Shown here piece by piece: positions 46,100 to 57,084 of a stretch of DNA of 64,000 nucleotides. Numbering within the stretch: position 1 is the first letter of the stretch; each line of letters begins with the position of its first letter. The stretch is from Adineta vaga (Eukaryota; Rotifera), in assembly GCA_021613535.1 (NCBI GenBank), contig CP075495.1, forward strand, positions 15,810,001-15,874,000, written 5' to 3'. The translations under genes and the position numbers were made by a program. The notes beneath the pieces were generated by a model. That model saw only the letters and a list, made by a program, of their open reading frames with translations, did not search any database and was not told where the DNA came from.

Positions 46100-47066
46100 T
46101 GATTTTTATATTCTACTAAACAACTAACCTCCTTCGTTCTTTTTAATCATTCGAATGAAGAAAGAAAAAGAAATGGCAGCATGGAATATGATTAGAACAG
46201 AAATAGACTAAAGAAATTTTGTTTATATAGGAGAATGAAGTTTTTCTTTTCTTTTAATGATAAAGAATTTATTTTTTATCCTTGAAATTTAATTAAAATA
46301 GAAAATCTGTACAATCTCTTTTATTTTCTAATAATTCTATTAATAAATCAGTTAACAATATTATAAACATTCACTACGATGAGAAATTCAGAAAATTATG
46401 TTAAAAAATTTCACGTGTTCATGATGATGCTTAGTAAATGTTATTAAAAGAGAATTTTGTTTCTACAATTGAAATAATAATTCTTGAATTTTTATTGACT
46501 AAAGAAAAAGAAAAATTTAAATATATTTACACGAAGGGTGTTGCTTAGTGAAATTATATGAAGAAAAAGGTAAAAGGAAATAAAAGTTATTTGATTACTT
46601 CTGTGTTGTCATTGTAACGGTTATTGAAATATATATTTTATCTATATGAATCCCTTCATCGAATATTAAACCTTCTCTCTTATTGTTCTATCATGTGTAA
46701 CCACTCGGATATAATAAGTTTTGTTCAATAAAAAAAAGACATAGACAATTAGAAATAAGATAAGTAAATATTTTCATTATAATTTGATTTTGTTTTTATT
46801 AATAATAAAGAAATGTTCAAGTTTTTCTTTTCTAATTAGATTTATGTATCTTCTTTTTCCTATTTAATCTTTTTTTATATATTTATTCTATGATAAATAG
46901 AAAAGAACAAAAGATTTTTCTTTGAATCAATGGAATTAAATATGAAATAATGAATTTGATAAAGAATGAAAAGTTTCAATGTTTATTAAAGAAGAAATAG
47001 AACTAAACTAACTAGTTTTATCTAAAAAAATGTTTTCTTAAAAAAAAAATCATAAGTTCATGATAA
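46100..47066. other. Intergenic region with nothing recognised
   Basis: AT-rich DNA upstream of the coiled-coil gene and downstream of the NTF2-like gene. No coding frame, RNA gene or repeat is identified. Confidence 0.4.
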
Positions 47067-47408
47067 TTATTGTTGTTTTTGAAGATGTGATTCAATTTTT
47101 TCAATTTTTCCTGATGGATTAAATGTATATGTTGTATCATATGTATGATTATTATAAGATATTGTTGCATGTGCTGTATTTTCATTTGAATCATCTTGTT
47201 TAAAATCAACAATTGTCCATTGAGCTGATGGATTAGCTTCATGTTCCATTGAATAATATTCTCGAGCTTCTTGAAGATGTTTAAAAACTGTTTTTGTATT
47301 TTCTTGTTTTGTTACATTAACATCAAACACTTTTTCAAGATGATTAACATGACGAGCATTGACTATTTGTGTAAATTGTTCAACGGTAGATTTGTGTGAA
47401 CCAGACAT
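47067..47408 (-). CDS. Small NTF2-like/SnoaL-like protein, 113 aa
   Basis: A single ORF. It starts with an amphipathic helix (STVEQFTQIVNARHVNHLEKVF), a pattern of helix then beta strands with alternating hydrophobics (QWTIVDFKQ, AHATISYNN, YDTTYTFNP), and ends in a short charged tail. This order resembles the cone-shaped NTF2/SnoaL fold. No signal peptide and no membrane segment. The active-site residues of any enzyme subfamily are not evident. Its own upstream region and balanced composition make it a credible gene. Confidence 0.6.
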   Translation of the reverse strand: MSGSHKSTVEQFTQIVNARHVNHLEKVFDVNVTKQENTKTVFKHLQEAREYYSMEHEANPSAQWTIVDFKQDDSNENTAHATISYNNHTYDTTYTFNPSGKIEKIESHLQKQQ

Positions 47409-47684
47409 TTTCTTATTTCGAATAGACGATTATAATCTTAACGTGTAATGTCGATGTGCGTATTTTATTCAAATGATGATATCAAACTTCTACGGACTTT
47501 TGTTATATCCAATAAAATATCATTGGTGGATTTTTTCGTCTTTTCTTTTCTTTTCTTTATTATTGCGTAGTACATTTACGTACAAACATAGAAAGTTCAA
47601 GTAAGTTCGTTTTGACTAAATATAGGTCAATAGGACATCATTTATTTCAATTTAAAGGAAAAGAAAATGTAAATTTGTTTTTTT

Positions 47685-48206
47685 CGCATGTGATCTTGAT
47701 TTTGATCGTTTTTTTAACCATTTATCAATTGTATGATGAATATCAGATTTATAACGTTCAGCTAAATTCAAAAATTCTTGTTTTGATAAAGTTGAATATT
47801 CTTCTAAACGATCATTATAATAATTTTCTAAAATTCATTTTTACAATGACGTAATTTTGTTGCTAATAAAGCACAAGCTTTAAGATAATCTCCAATTGAT
47901 TCATCTGTTTGTGCTTCTCTTTTCATTCGTGAATGAAATCTTGAAAAAGCTTTTGCACATGATAATTGTTGTAATGCTTCAATATCTTCTTCACTAAATG
48001 GTCGAGGTTTTTTTCTAAAACCTCTTCGTCTTTTTGATTGAAATTGTTTTGTTGAAAATGGATCAATTGGATTATCATTTAAATCTTAATCGTTTACATA
48101 ATCATAATGAATTAATTTAGTCAATATCTGATAATAATTGTTTTTCTAATAATAATGATGATGCAGTAACTGTTTCACTTTTATGTTGATCAAACGTTAA
48201 AGCCAT
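47685..48206 (-). pseudogene. Pseudogene duplicate of the basic protein gene at 49.5-50.2 kb
   Basis: Most of the sequence is nearly identical to 49585-50161 on the same strand, from the RSKSRSHAKK region back to the start-codon region. Differences include a deletion of about 30 bp removing the DYADQQIEDYY part, a one-base loss next to it, and an altered acidic stretch with stops. The C-terminal end is also replaced. The high identity indicates a recent local duplication. Confidence 0.9.
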
Positions 48207-49513
48207 ATTACCTTCTATTTTACTATCTTACTGAACAAAAATCAATCGATTTATTTCTTTTTATCCAATTGGTATATGTTCAATTCGTTCAAAGTAAAGC
48301 AATACAATGACCTTTTGAAAGTTTCTTTTTAAATTAAATTAATTATAAATTAAACGAAATTTAATTTTAATTTTCATATTCATTTGAAATCTTTTATTTA
48401 CAACGACAACTATAAACTGATGATTTAGATTTATCAACGTATTTTAAACAAAGAATTTTCTTATGAAATCAAGTTTATTCAAATATAAGTACGAGCAGAT
48501 AGAAGAAGAAGAAGCACGATATAAATGCGCATTATGTATGATGAATATATTTGGTTTTATATATGTTCGAAAGAATTTCGACTACATTTATTTGATTTCA
48601 GTTTAACGATAATACATCTGAAAGAAAAATAAGATACATACTTGTAAAAAAAAGGGCTTTTACCTGGATCCTTTTGTAGAATTTGATAGTTGAGTATCTG
48701 ATGATGGATGTCTAAAATAATAAGATTCTATAGATATTTATATTGAAAAAAACTACTGACATTAGAAGAGAATCAAAATTATGTAATTTGATTGATATTG
48801 TTGAATGGTCTGCCAAATACTCAATAGATGAAATGCTAATTGCTGCATCATCTTTTCATATATGTCAAGCTTGAAGTTTGTATTCAATTGAAATCTTAAA
48901 TCGAGTTTTCAATTAAATTCAAGTTTCAAGTTTGACACTACTGGCGTTGTCGAATCAATGATACTTATTTCAAAATTAGCAGAATATTTGTATTTAAGTT
49001 GTTTATCACCAAATGTAAATGTAATTACTTTTATTTCGAACGACGTTTTGAAGAAAAATCATCTGTAACTAAAAAAAATCTCTGTATGTTATCAGACTAC
49101 TCTCTATTTGGATTGGTAAAAATTTATTTCATTTTTCGTGCGTTTCATTTCGAAAATAAATTAGTTCTATGTACAGAATTTTTAATCTCAATTTCTATAA
49201 TATTTCCTATTAATAAAAATGTCATTAATAAATCCAGATATCGCTATGATCTCTTAGTGAAAAACTGTTAATTAAGTTATCAGATAAAAACAGACATCAA
49301 CTCGGAAACTATGTGAACATAAGATCTTCAAATGAATTCTTCATCATCAAAGCAATATCCTTGAGAAAAAGATATCATATCAGACAAACAGATGATATTC
49401 TTACATGATTTATTCCTATTGTGAATTAATAAAAGTAGAAATCAAATTATCATACAAAAAAAGAAATTGAACTAGTTGTATTTCTAATGATACAATACAA
49501 AAGAACAAAAAAA
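48207..49513. other. Intergenic region between gene and pseudogene copy
   Basis: A minus-strand stretch at about 48664-48713 is flanked by a good acceptor (TTTTAG) and donor (GTAAAAG) and reads HPSSDTQLSNSTKGS, but no neighbouring exon joins it. A motif AAGTTTGACACTACTGG near 48932-48950 resembles the end of the short dispersed repeat. No gene is supported. Confidence 0.4.
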
Positions 49514-50161
49514 TTATTTCTTTGCTAAAGCTTCTAAAGCATCTGACAACATATTTCTTTTATATTCTCCAGGATTATTTTTTTTTGCATGTGATCTTGA
49601 TTTTGATCGTTTTTTTAACCATTTATCAATTGTATGATGAATATCTGATTTATAACGTTCAGCTAAATTAAGAAATTCTTGTTTTGATAAAGTTGAATAT
49701 TCTTCAAGACGATCTTTATAATAATCTTCAATTTGTTGATCAGCATAATCATTTTCTAAAAATTCATTTTTACAATGACGTAATTTTGTTGCTAATAAAG
49801 CACAAGCTTTAAGATAATCTCCAATTGATTCATCTGTTTGTGCTTCTCTTTTCATTCGTGAATGAAATCTTGAAAAAGCTTTTGCACATGATAATTGTTG
49901 TAATGCTTCAATATCTTCTTCACTAAATGGTCGAGGTTTTTTTCTAAAACCTCTTCGTCTTTTTGATTGAAATTGTTTTGTTGAAAATGGATCAATTGGA
50001 TTTTCATTTAAATCTTCATCATCATCTTTCTTTTGTTGATCATCTTCATCACCATAACCATAATTAATTGATTCATCAATATCTGATAATAATTGTTTTT
50101 CTAATGATAATGATGATGCAGCAACTGTTTCACTTTTACGTTGACCACGTGTTGGAGCCAT
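49514..50161 (-). CDS. Basic, partly coiled protein of unknown function, 215 aa
   Basis: A single ORF from MAPTRGQRKSE to a Lys end. The N-terminal 70 residues are disordered and acidic. A basic patch SKRRRGFRKKPRPFSEEDIE follows, then a helical core of about 100 residues (ALQQLSCAKAFSRFHSRM, LKACALLATKLRHC, AERYKSDIHHTIDKWLKK) and a basic tail (RSKSRSHAKK) that looks like a nuclear localisation signal. I do not recognise the family. A nuclear or RNA/DNA-associated role is inferred only from charge. A pseudogene copy lies 1.3 kb downstream on the same strand. Confidence 0.78.
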   Translation of the reverse strand: MAPTRGQRKSETVAASSLSLEKQLLSDIDESINYGYGDEDDQQKKDDDEDLNENPIDPFSTKQFQSKRRRGFRKKPRPFSEEDIEALQQLSCAKAFSRFHSRMKREAQTDESIGDYLKACALLATKLRHCKNEFLENDYADQQIEDYYKDRLEEYSTLSKQEFLNLAERYKSDIHHTIDKWLKKRSKSRSHAKKNNPGEYKRNMLSDALEALAKK

Positions 50162-50665
50162 TTTTCTACACTAAAATTTGTTTTTGAAAAGAAAGGTCAA
50201 TGTTAAGATTCATCTATTAACCAATCGATGTTCAATTTGTTCATAACAATAAAATCGATTTTTGATAATTGTACTTTTTATTAAGATTTTTTCCTTTTCG
50301 AAATGAAATTAAAATTTCGAAAGAGAAAAGATTTTTCTTCTTTAAAAAATAAATTCTTTTCTCGTTTTTTACTTTAAAACGACATCTATTGGAAAAATAA
50401 ATATAGAAGTTAATCTTTGATTTTTTCATTTAAAGATTATTGATTTGAAGATTCATAATAATAAAAATGATATTTCATAGAAAAGTTTTTCATGATTGAA
50501 ATGATCAATGTAAAGAAATATTTATTCTAATTGCGTATCAATTTATTTCTCTAAAAATATATCTTATAGAAAAGAAAAAGAAAAATGACATTGATTAATT
50601 ATATTCAATATGATATCAACGAATTTACGATTTGCATTAAGTAAATTATTTCAATTCTAAGATAT
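50162..50665. promoter_or_regulatory. Upstream region of the basic protein gene
   Basis: The pseudogene copy at 47.7 kb has no clear match here, so the duplication did not include this promoter. AT-rich; no motif named and no gene. Confidence 0.35.
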
Positions 50666-51235
50666 AAATTGAGAAATTCATTTTTTTTTCTAGTAACTGG
50701 TGCAACAAGTGGAATTGGTTATCATTTAGCTCGATTATTTGCTCTTGATAAATATGGAATTATTCTTGTTTCACGAACTGAATCTGATTTAAATAAAATA
50801 TCAGAAGAATTTATATTAAAATATCATTGTCCACAAGTTGTTGTTATTCAAAAAGATTTATGAAAATCAAATTCAGCATTAGAATTATATCGAGAAATTA
50901 AAGATAAATATTATTTCAATTGTTGAATTAATAAAATATATTTTATCTGAAATGATTGAAAGAAATGAAGGAAAAATTTTAATGATTGGAAGTATTGCTT
51001 CATTTCAATCAAATCCATTTTTAGCTTCTTATTCAGCTACAAAAGTTTTTATTTCTTATTATACTGATGCACTTCTTCAAGAATAAAAACATGCAAATGT
51101 TAAAGCAACTTTACTTATTCTTGGAATTACAAAAACAGTTAAATTAATGGTTGGAATTGAGACAAATTATTCCAAATGAAATTGTTACGAAAATAACACA
51201 AACATATATGGAAGAAGAGAAATAATCTCGTCTAT
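50666..51235 (+). pseudogene. Short-chain dehydrogenase/reductase pseudogene
   Basis: VTGATSGIGYHLARLF shows the SDR cofactor motif TGxxxGIG, followed by ILVSRTESDLNKISEE. A stop comes after VVIQKDL at 50863. After a decayed stretch, another frame reads KILMIGSIASFQSNPFLASY and SATKVF, which carries the catalytic YxxxK (YSATK). A further stop (TAA) follows ALLQE. The remaining text (ANVKATLLILGITKT) fits the usual next strand. Two or more stops and frame changes make it non-functional. It resembles membrane 3-ketoacyl-CoA/17-beta-HSD-type SDRs. Confidence 0.8.
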
Positions 51236-51460
51236 TCCCTGTTGACATAAAGAGATCTATTTTCGCATTAGATGTCACTAGAAATAATTGAATTCAAATA
51301 AAAAACATCGTTTTTATTCAAAAATTATTGATTCATTAAGATTTTGATTCTTTTAAACAAATCAAATTTTCTATTCGAAAACATCGCTTCGAATTATTTA
51401 GAGGTTTTTTATTTGGATTTGCACTGAATAACCTTTTCTTTTCTTTTTTATCTCTCTCTG

Positions 51461-51491
<31 letters not shown>

Positions 51492-51540
51492 CGAATGATA
51501 TTGAGTACAATATCTCTTATTAAAGGTAAATTTTCAAAGA
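51236..51540. promoter_or_regulatory. Upstream of the dehydrogenase gene, with CT microsatellite
   Basis: A (CT)n tract at about 51450-51477 passes directly into (TA)n at 51478-51491. No gene. Confidence 0.5.
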
Positions 51541-52862
51541 ATGAATTTTGCTTCACAAATCGCTGATAAATCAGCTGGACAATTACCAACATCGTAAATT
51601 ATTTTTATAAAATCTATCTTTTAAAAGAATATATATATATATATTTCTATTTTAGAACTCCATCTCAACCAAAATATGATGAAACACGTAAACAACATGC
51701 AATTATTTGGCGTGGTAAACAACATGTTGAATATGTTGAAAAAGCAATGCCAATGATCGCTGATCCTCGTGATATATTATTAAAAATAACAGCAACAACT
51801 GTATGTGGTTCAGATTTACATTTATATAATAATACAATGCTTGATATGCATGATGGTGATATACTTGGTCATGAATTTATGGGAATCATTGAACAAATTG
51901 GTGATCAAGTTAAAAATTTAAAAATTGGACAACGCGTTGTTGTTGCTTTTAATATTGCTTGTGGATTTTGTGATTTTTGTAAACGTGAAGAATATTCTGT
52001 TTGTGATACAACAAATCCATCAAAACTTCAAGGAAACTTTATGGACAAAAAACTGCTGCACTTTTTGGTTATTCACATTTAACAGGTGGTGTACCAGGTG
52101 GTCAAGCTGAATATGTTCGTGTACCATTTGCTGATATAAATTGTTTATCTATTCCAGATGATATACCTGATAATAAAGCACTTTATTTATCTGATATTAT
52201 TCCAACAGCATATCATGGTTTGTCAGATTGGAAATGTTAAAAAAGATTCAACTGTTGCTATTTGGGGTTTAGGACCAATTGGTTTAATTGAAGCACGTTG
52301 GTGTCAAATTATTGGTGCTAAACGTATTATTGGTATTGATTGTGTTCCAGAAAGATTAGATTTAGCAAAAAAATTAGGCATTGAAACAATTAATTTTAAA
52401 GAATTTGATACAACTAAAAAATTACTTGAAATGATTCCTGGTGGTGTTGATTGTTCATTAGAAGCTGCTGGTTTTGATTATGCTAAATCATTACTTCATA
52501 AAGTTGAACGTTTTCTTAATTTAGAAACAGATGCTGGTGATATTTTAACTGAAATGATAACATGTACAAGAAAAGCTGGTACAATATCAATTATTGGTGT
52601 TTATAATAATACTGTTAATCATTTTCCTATTGGACCAATGATGGAAAAACATTTAACTGTTACTGGTGGACAATCTTATACACAAAAACATTGGAAATAT
52701 TGTTTAGATAAAATTCGTTCTGGTGAAATGGATCCAACATTTGTTATTTCACATAATTTAACACTTAATCAAGTTCCAGATTATTATAAACAATTTGATA
52801 ATAAAGATGGTGGTGCATTGAAATGTTTTGTTCGACCTGAAAATTATATTGGAACAAAATAA
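51541..52862 (+). CDS. Zinc alcohol dehydrogenase, glutathione-dependent formaldehyde-dehydrogenase-like, with two frameshifts
   Basis: Exon 1 (51541-51593) and exon 2 (51656-52862) join in phase. Visible features: catalytic-zinc ligands VCGSDLH and GHE; a structural-zinc cluster [15 protein letters not shown]; the segment [18 protein letters not shown]; a NAD Rossmann motif GLGPIGL; and a C-terminal substrate domain. The sequence belongs to the medium-chain dehydrogenase subgroup that includes bacterial and fungal formaldehyde dismutase/FDH-like enzymes. The frame breaks at about 52031-52040 (one base missing in GGAAAC) and is restored at about 52219-52221 (one extra T in GGTTTG). The roughly 60 codons between are read only in another frame, and a stop falls at about 52080 in the original frame. 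Both breaks are at short homopolymers. It is therefore either a young pseudogene or an otherwise intact gene with sequencing errors. Confidence 0.75.
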
Positions 52863-55249
52863 ATATTTTCTTTTCCTTTTGTTTATATAATCTCGCGTTT
52901 TATCTACCGAATAAACTTCAACTAGTTTTTTTTTATCAAATATTTTATAGAAATATTTATTACACAAATTTCTAAGATCAATTGAAGGAAACAATACACA
53001 GAGATCAATTCGCAGATGAACACAAGAAAAACAATACGAGCATTAAACAACATTATTTTCAAAAGAAATCTTCTTATTGTTGTTGGAAAAATACATTGAA
53101 TTGAATTTTTGTAAATAAAATTTGATAAGAGATAATAGACGTGAGTTTTCTGATTGTATGATTGATAGATTTGAAGTATCGTTGACATTGAATGAGATTA
53201 ACTAAATAGAAAAATATATTTTCAAGTAATGAAATTAATAAATATTTCTTCTTTTGAATTACAGAAAAAACAAAGAATCAAATATTATTTTCATTTCTCG
53301 CATCAATATTCAAATAAACATCGAACAATAAGTTTTCTATTTACAGATCACTTGTGATTAAAAAGTAATTATAATGTATTCAAGATAAAAATATTTAAAC
53401 ATTTCATAATAAGAGATAACAAATCCAAGTTTGAAAGAAAATTATTTTCATATAAATAATAATTGATAAATTTTAGATTTTATTGATACAATATTTACTT
53501 ATCGAAACGTATATTGAGTATTGAACAAGACGAATCAATATCCATACAATTTTAATTAATATAATAATTAGTAAAATATAACCAAATATCTGTACAGAAT
53601 AATTTGTTGAATCCTATAAATAATTTAAAATTTAGACTATTTTATTTAACAGATATCGAATACATACGTTAAGATCAATGATTGATTTCAAAAAGATAAG
53701 CATATAAAAGCATAAAATATAATATCCAACTAGGAATAACGATTACTGAACGATAAAACAAATCATTGTAGATTTGTTTGATGAGATTCAGATGATAAAT
53801 TCATTGAAATATCTTTATTATTGATCTAAACTCACGAAAGACAATATTGTATGATCATACATAATATCATATTCATTTTTCATAAGTTAATTCTATAAAG
53901 AAAAAGAGAAATAAACGAAATGAATTTGTATCAATGTATCTTTCAAATATATAGTTCATCATATAGAAAAAAGACATTCATTTTGTTCCAATAAACAAAT
54001 AGCAAGAAAACATCAATTGGCAGATAAGTATACCATTGTGTCTGTTCAAAAGTTCATTAAATATAGATGTCACAGAAGATGAAATATATGATGTCAATAG
54101 GATGCTTATGTGCAAAGCAATTTTGTTATTAATCTCATAGTATTATAGTTATTGTTAGAAGATTCGAATAAAGATAATTAATTCAATTCTAACCAGCAAG
54201 ATAAACTATTGAAATTCGTACGATATATTTATTATATAAATACCTTTACATGTGAATGATAATCATATAGCCATTGTACCGTTCGGTATAGGACAGAAAA
54301 ATAATTCGAAGTGGAGTTTTATTTAACCAATTTCGATAATTTTTTTCTTCCATTTTATTAGTCTAGTGCATGGTAACCGTTTTAGTTTCAGAGAAATTAT
54401 ATGAAGAATATTAAACACTTAATTTTCCAACATTATTTGTCAGAAGGAAGTCAATTTTTACAGTGCATTGTGTTTTTTTTTCAATTATTTTTACAGTTAG
54501 ATTTGTAGAAGTTTTCATGAGCTTTCAAAATATGTCATTTATTTTTCTTCTAGATCATATTTTATCAATGAAATACTATTAATAATAGACGTTAAGACAT
54601 TTTATCATTATGTGTTGAGCGACAATAAAATAAGATATTGTTTTAATGATTTCTTTTTATTAATTTATCTTTGAAAAAACTAATCGTTGTTGATCACGAA
54701 ATGTTTTTCTTTAATAATTTGTTATTTATACAAATAAAATCATTAATCAATATAAATTATTCTTTCTTTTTTGATTACATATTTCAGATTTAATCTTGAT
54801 ATTTTATTTATAAATTAATCAATAATAATAATAATAATAATGATGTCAATAACAAAGAGAAAAATCTCTTTTGATATTTTGATAAAAGAAAAGAGATAAT
54901 TATCTTTTATATATTGTCAATTGACAACTATTATTCTTTTCATATATGATAAATAAAAATAAAATATATTTAGTAAGAACTAATGAATTGTCTAAAGAAA
55001 TTCTTGATTTCATATTCTATAATATGACATATGATAAAAATTTAATAGAAAATATCTCAAACTAAATATTGACGAATAAATTTTTAATTAATTGATTTTA
55101 TCAAAAAAATAATTTTATTTGATGAATTGTTTTTATTAATAAATAAAATAAATCATTTCGGTATTTATCAAATTTATTTTGAAAGAAAAGCAAAGTTTTA
55201 TGATCAAAATAAATCTTGTTTTTTTATCGAAAGAATTTTTTTTCTCGAA
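52863..55249. other. 2.4-kb gene-free stretch, nothing recognised
   Basis: Uniformly AT-rich with only short random frames on both strands. An (AAT)n microsatellite lies at about 54824-54841. I see no terminal inverted repeats, no RNA gene and no decayed domain. Confidence 0.45.
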
Positions 55250-56312
55250 TTATTTCCCACCTGTTGTTCCCATACCCATAATAGTTTTAAATGTATCATA
55301 AATCCACCATTGAAAACCAGTTAATGTTCCAATCATTAAAATTCGTGTCGGAAGACCTTTTCGACATAAATTAAAATAACCAAATTGTTTTGCAATATCT
55401 CTAATTGATTTATTTCTATATTCTGGTTTAGCCATTAATGAAACAAGTGAATCAGCTGGATGAGAAACAATAGCACAGATTATACCAGCAATATAACCTG
55501 ATGCAAATGTTATTCCTAATTGTGTACTTTTAGAATAATTGGATTTTGGTAATGGAAATAAATTTGTATAGAAATATTGAACGACCTTTAAAGAAAACAA
55601 ATATGATTATTTTAATATTTGAATAAATCGAAAATGAATACCTTTTCAAATGTATAGAATTTAGCAACAGTATAAGGAATTTGTCTTGACCATAAAGGAA
55701 CAATTGATCCATATGGAAATTTTGTGAAATTTTTATGTGTATTCATTTCAATAATTGCTGGTGTTAATGATGTTGGAAATGTTCCTGGTACACTTGTTTG
55801 AATTTTAACTTTAACCATTTCCATTGGACAAAGTGCAATATCAGCAAGAAATTCAGCTGATGCTGCTCCTGCACACCAAATCCATCCTTTATATTGTTGA
55901 GAATAATGTTCTCCAATTAAATTTGAATAGAAATCTTTGAAAACTTCATAAAGACCATATTTTAATGCTCCTTGTGGAATATAACCTAAAAGTGTTGGTG
56001 CCCATCCTTTCCAAACAGCTCGAAAACTTTCTTCAGTTGTGATTTTCTTTAATCCACTTATTAAATTTGTATATTTTTTTGGATTTACCTAAGAAGAAGA
56101 AGAAAAAGAAAACAAGAAATAAATCTTAAATAAAAATAAAGAAATAAATCAAAGACCTGCATATTACATTTTGTTACATCTAAAGGTGTTATACCAAGAT
56201 GAGTTAAACCACAAGCAAGTGCTCCACCAATAAAACATTTTCCATAATAAATATTATCATGTGGAATAACACCAATTGTTCGAGCATTCCAATTAGAATT
56301 AGAATTTGCCAT
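55250..56312 (-). CDS. slc25a3: Mitochondrial phosphate carrier
   Basis: Three exons, 56312-56157, 56088-55642 and 55585-55250, give 312 aa. Three carrier repeats each show the Px[D/E] signature: PLDVTK (residue 43), PMEMVK (140) and PADSL (244). KYGLYEVFKDFYSNLIGE and the SHPADSLVSLM third repeat are characteristic of SLC25A3-type phosphate carriers and separate them from other SLC25 members. The protein imports phosphate with protons across the inner mitochondrial membrane for ATP synthesis. There is no long presequence, unlike the vertebrate form; invertebrate members often lack it. All splice sites keep phase 0. Confidence 0.95.
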
Positions 56313-56849
56313 TTTGTTTTAATCTTCACTAATTGAAGAAAAAGAAAGTTTAAAAGTACATTTATTCAAAAGATTTTTTCTTCATTTCATCTAACATCAG
56401 ATTAATCACATGTGATATGTCTGAAGAAGACAGAAGGGTTACATGTCCCCATTTTATTCTCTGTACTTCTAATTATGGTGGTGGTGCACTTGAACCGTAT
56501 ATGTCGTCTCTTTTTCTTCTTAGAGGACAGGAAAGAAAAAGAAAAAGAAGGAAAAAGAGGACTAACTAACGTGATATTATTTGTTCAATGATTCATCCAT
56601 TTGATTTTCCCTGACATCGTTCGATGTTTTCAAGAAGAACGAAAAAAAAGGGTAGGCAAAGAATGCTTCCAGTGACGTTTATTATTCCTCGTCTGAATCG
56701 TGTTTTTTTAGTATTTTATCTTTTCTCTGTACTTTGATCTTTTGATAAATATACAGAAGAAATAGAAAAACATATCCAGACAAAAGTACAAGAAAAATAA
56801 GATTGATTATTATCAAATGAATTTCTATAAAAGATAAAAAGAAAAACGA
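56313..56849. promoter_or_regulatory. Upstream region of the phosphate-carrier gene
   Basis: AT-rich with a purine tract (AGGAAAGAAAAAGAAAAAGAA near 56529). No coding frame. The 3' end of the trehalase remnant lies beyond it. Confidence 0.35.
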
Positions 56850-56956
56850 TTAATCATAAAATAATCCAAGATAAACTATATTAGTCCATCCAAAACCATC
56901 TTGTAAAGGATAATTTCCTCCCTCACCACCTTCATTTTCTTCAATTTTTCTTTTTT
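56850..56956 (-). pseudogene. Trehalase (GH37) C-terminal exon remnant
   Basis: After an acceptor-like TTTAAAAAG the minus strand reads RKIEENEGGEGGNYPLQDGF then GWTNIVYLG and stops at 56850. GGxYxxQxGFGWTN is the C-terminal trehalase signature (family GH37). Nothing upstream on the minus strand continues a trehalase; instead a plus-strand F-box-type relic begins about 130 bp away. The fragment is therefore an isolated last exon of a lost gene. Confidence 0.75.
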
Positions 56957-57084
56957 CTTTTTAAATAAAATGAAAAGCAGATGAGATTAGTTCTAATGAA
57001 CATCGTATGAAAATGTAACACTCAAATTTTAATCCCATCTTTTTACATTTATATTGTTATGATGATGAATAAATAACTACGATA

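Noticed and set aside
48664-48713. Exon-like segment with good splice signals
   Set aside because: No neighbouring exon joins it and no domain is recognisable.
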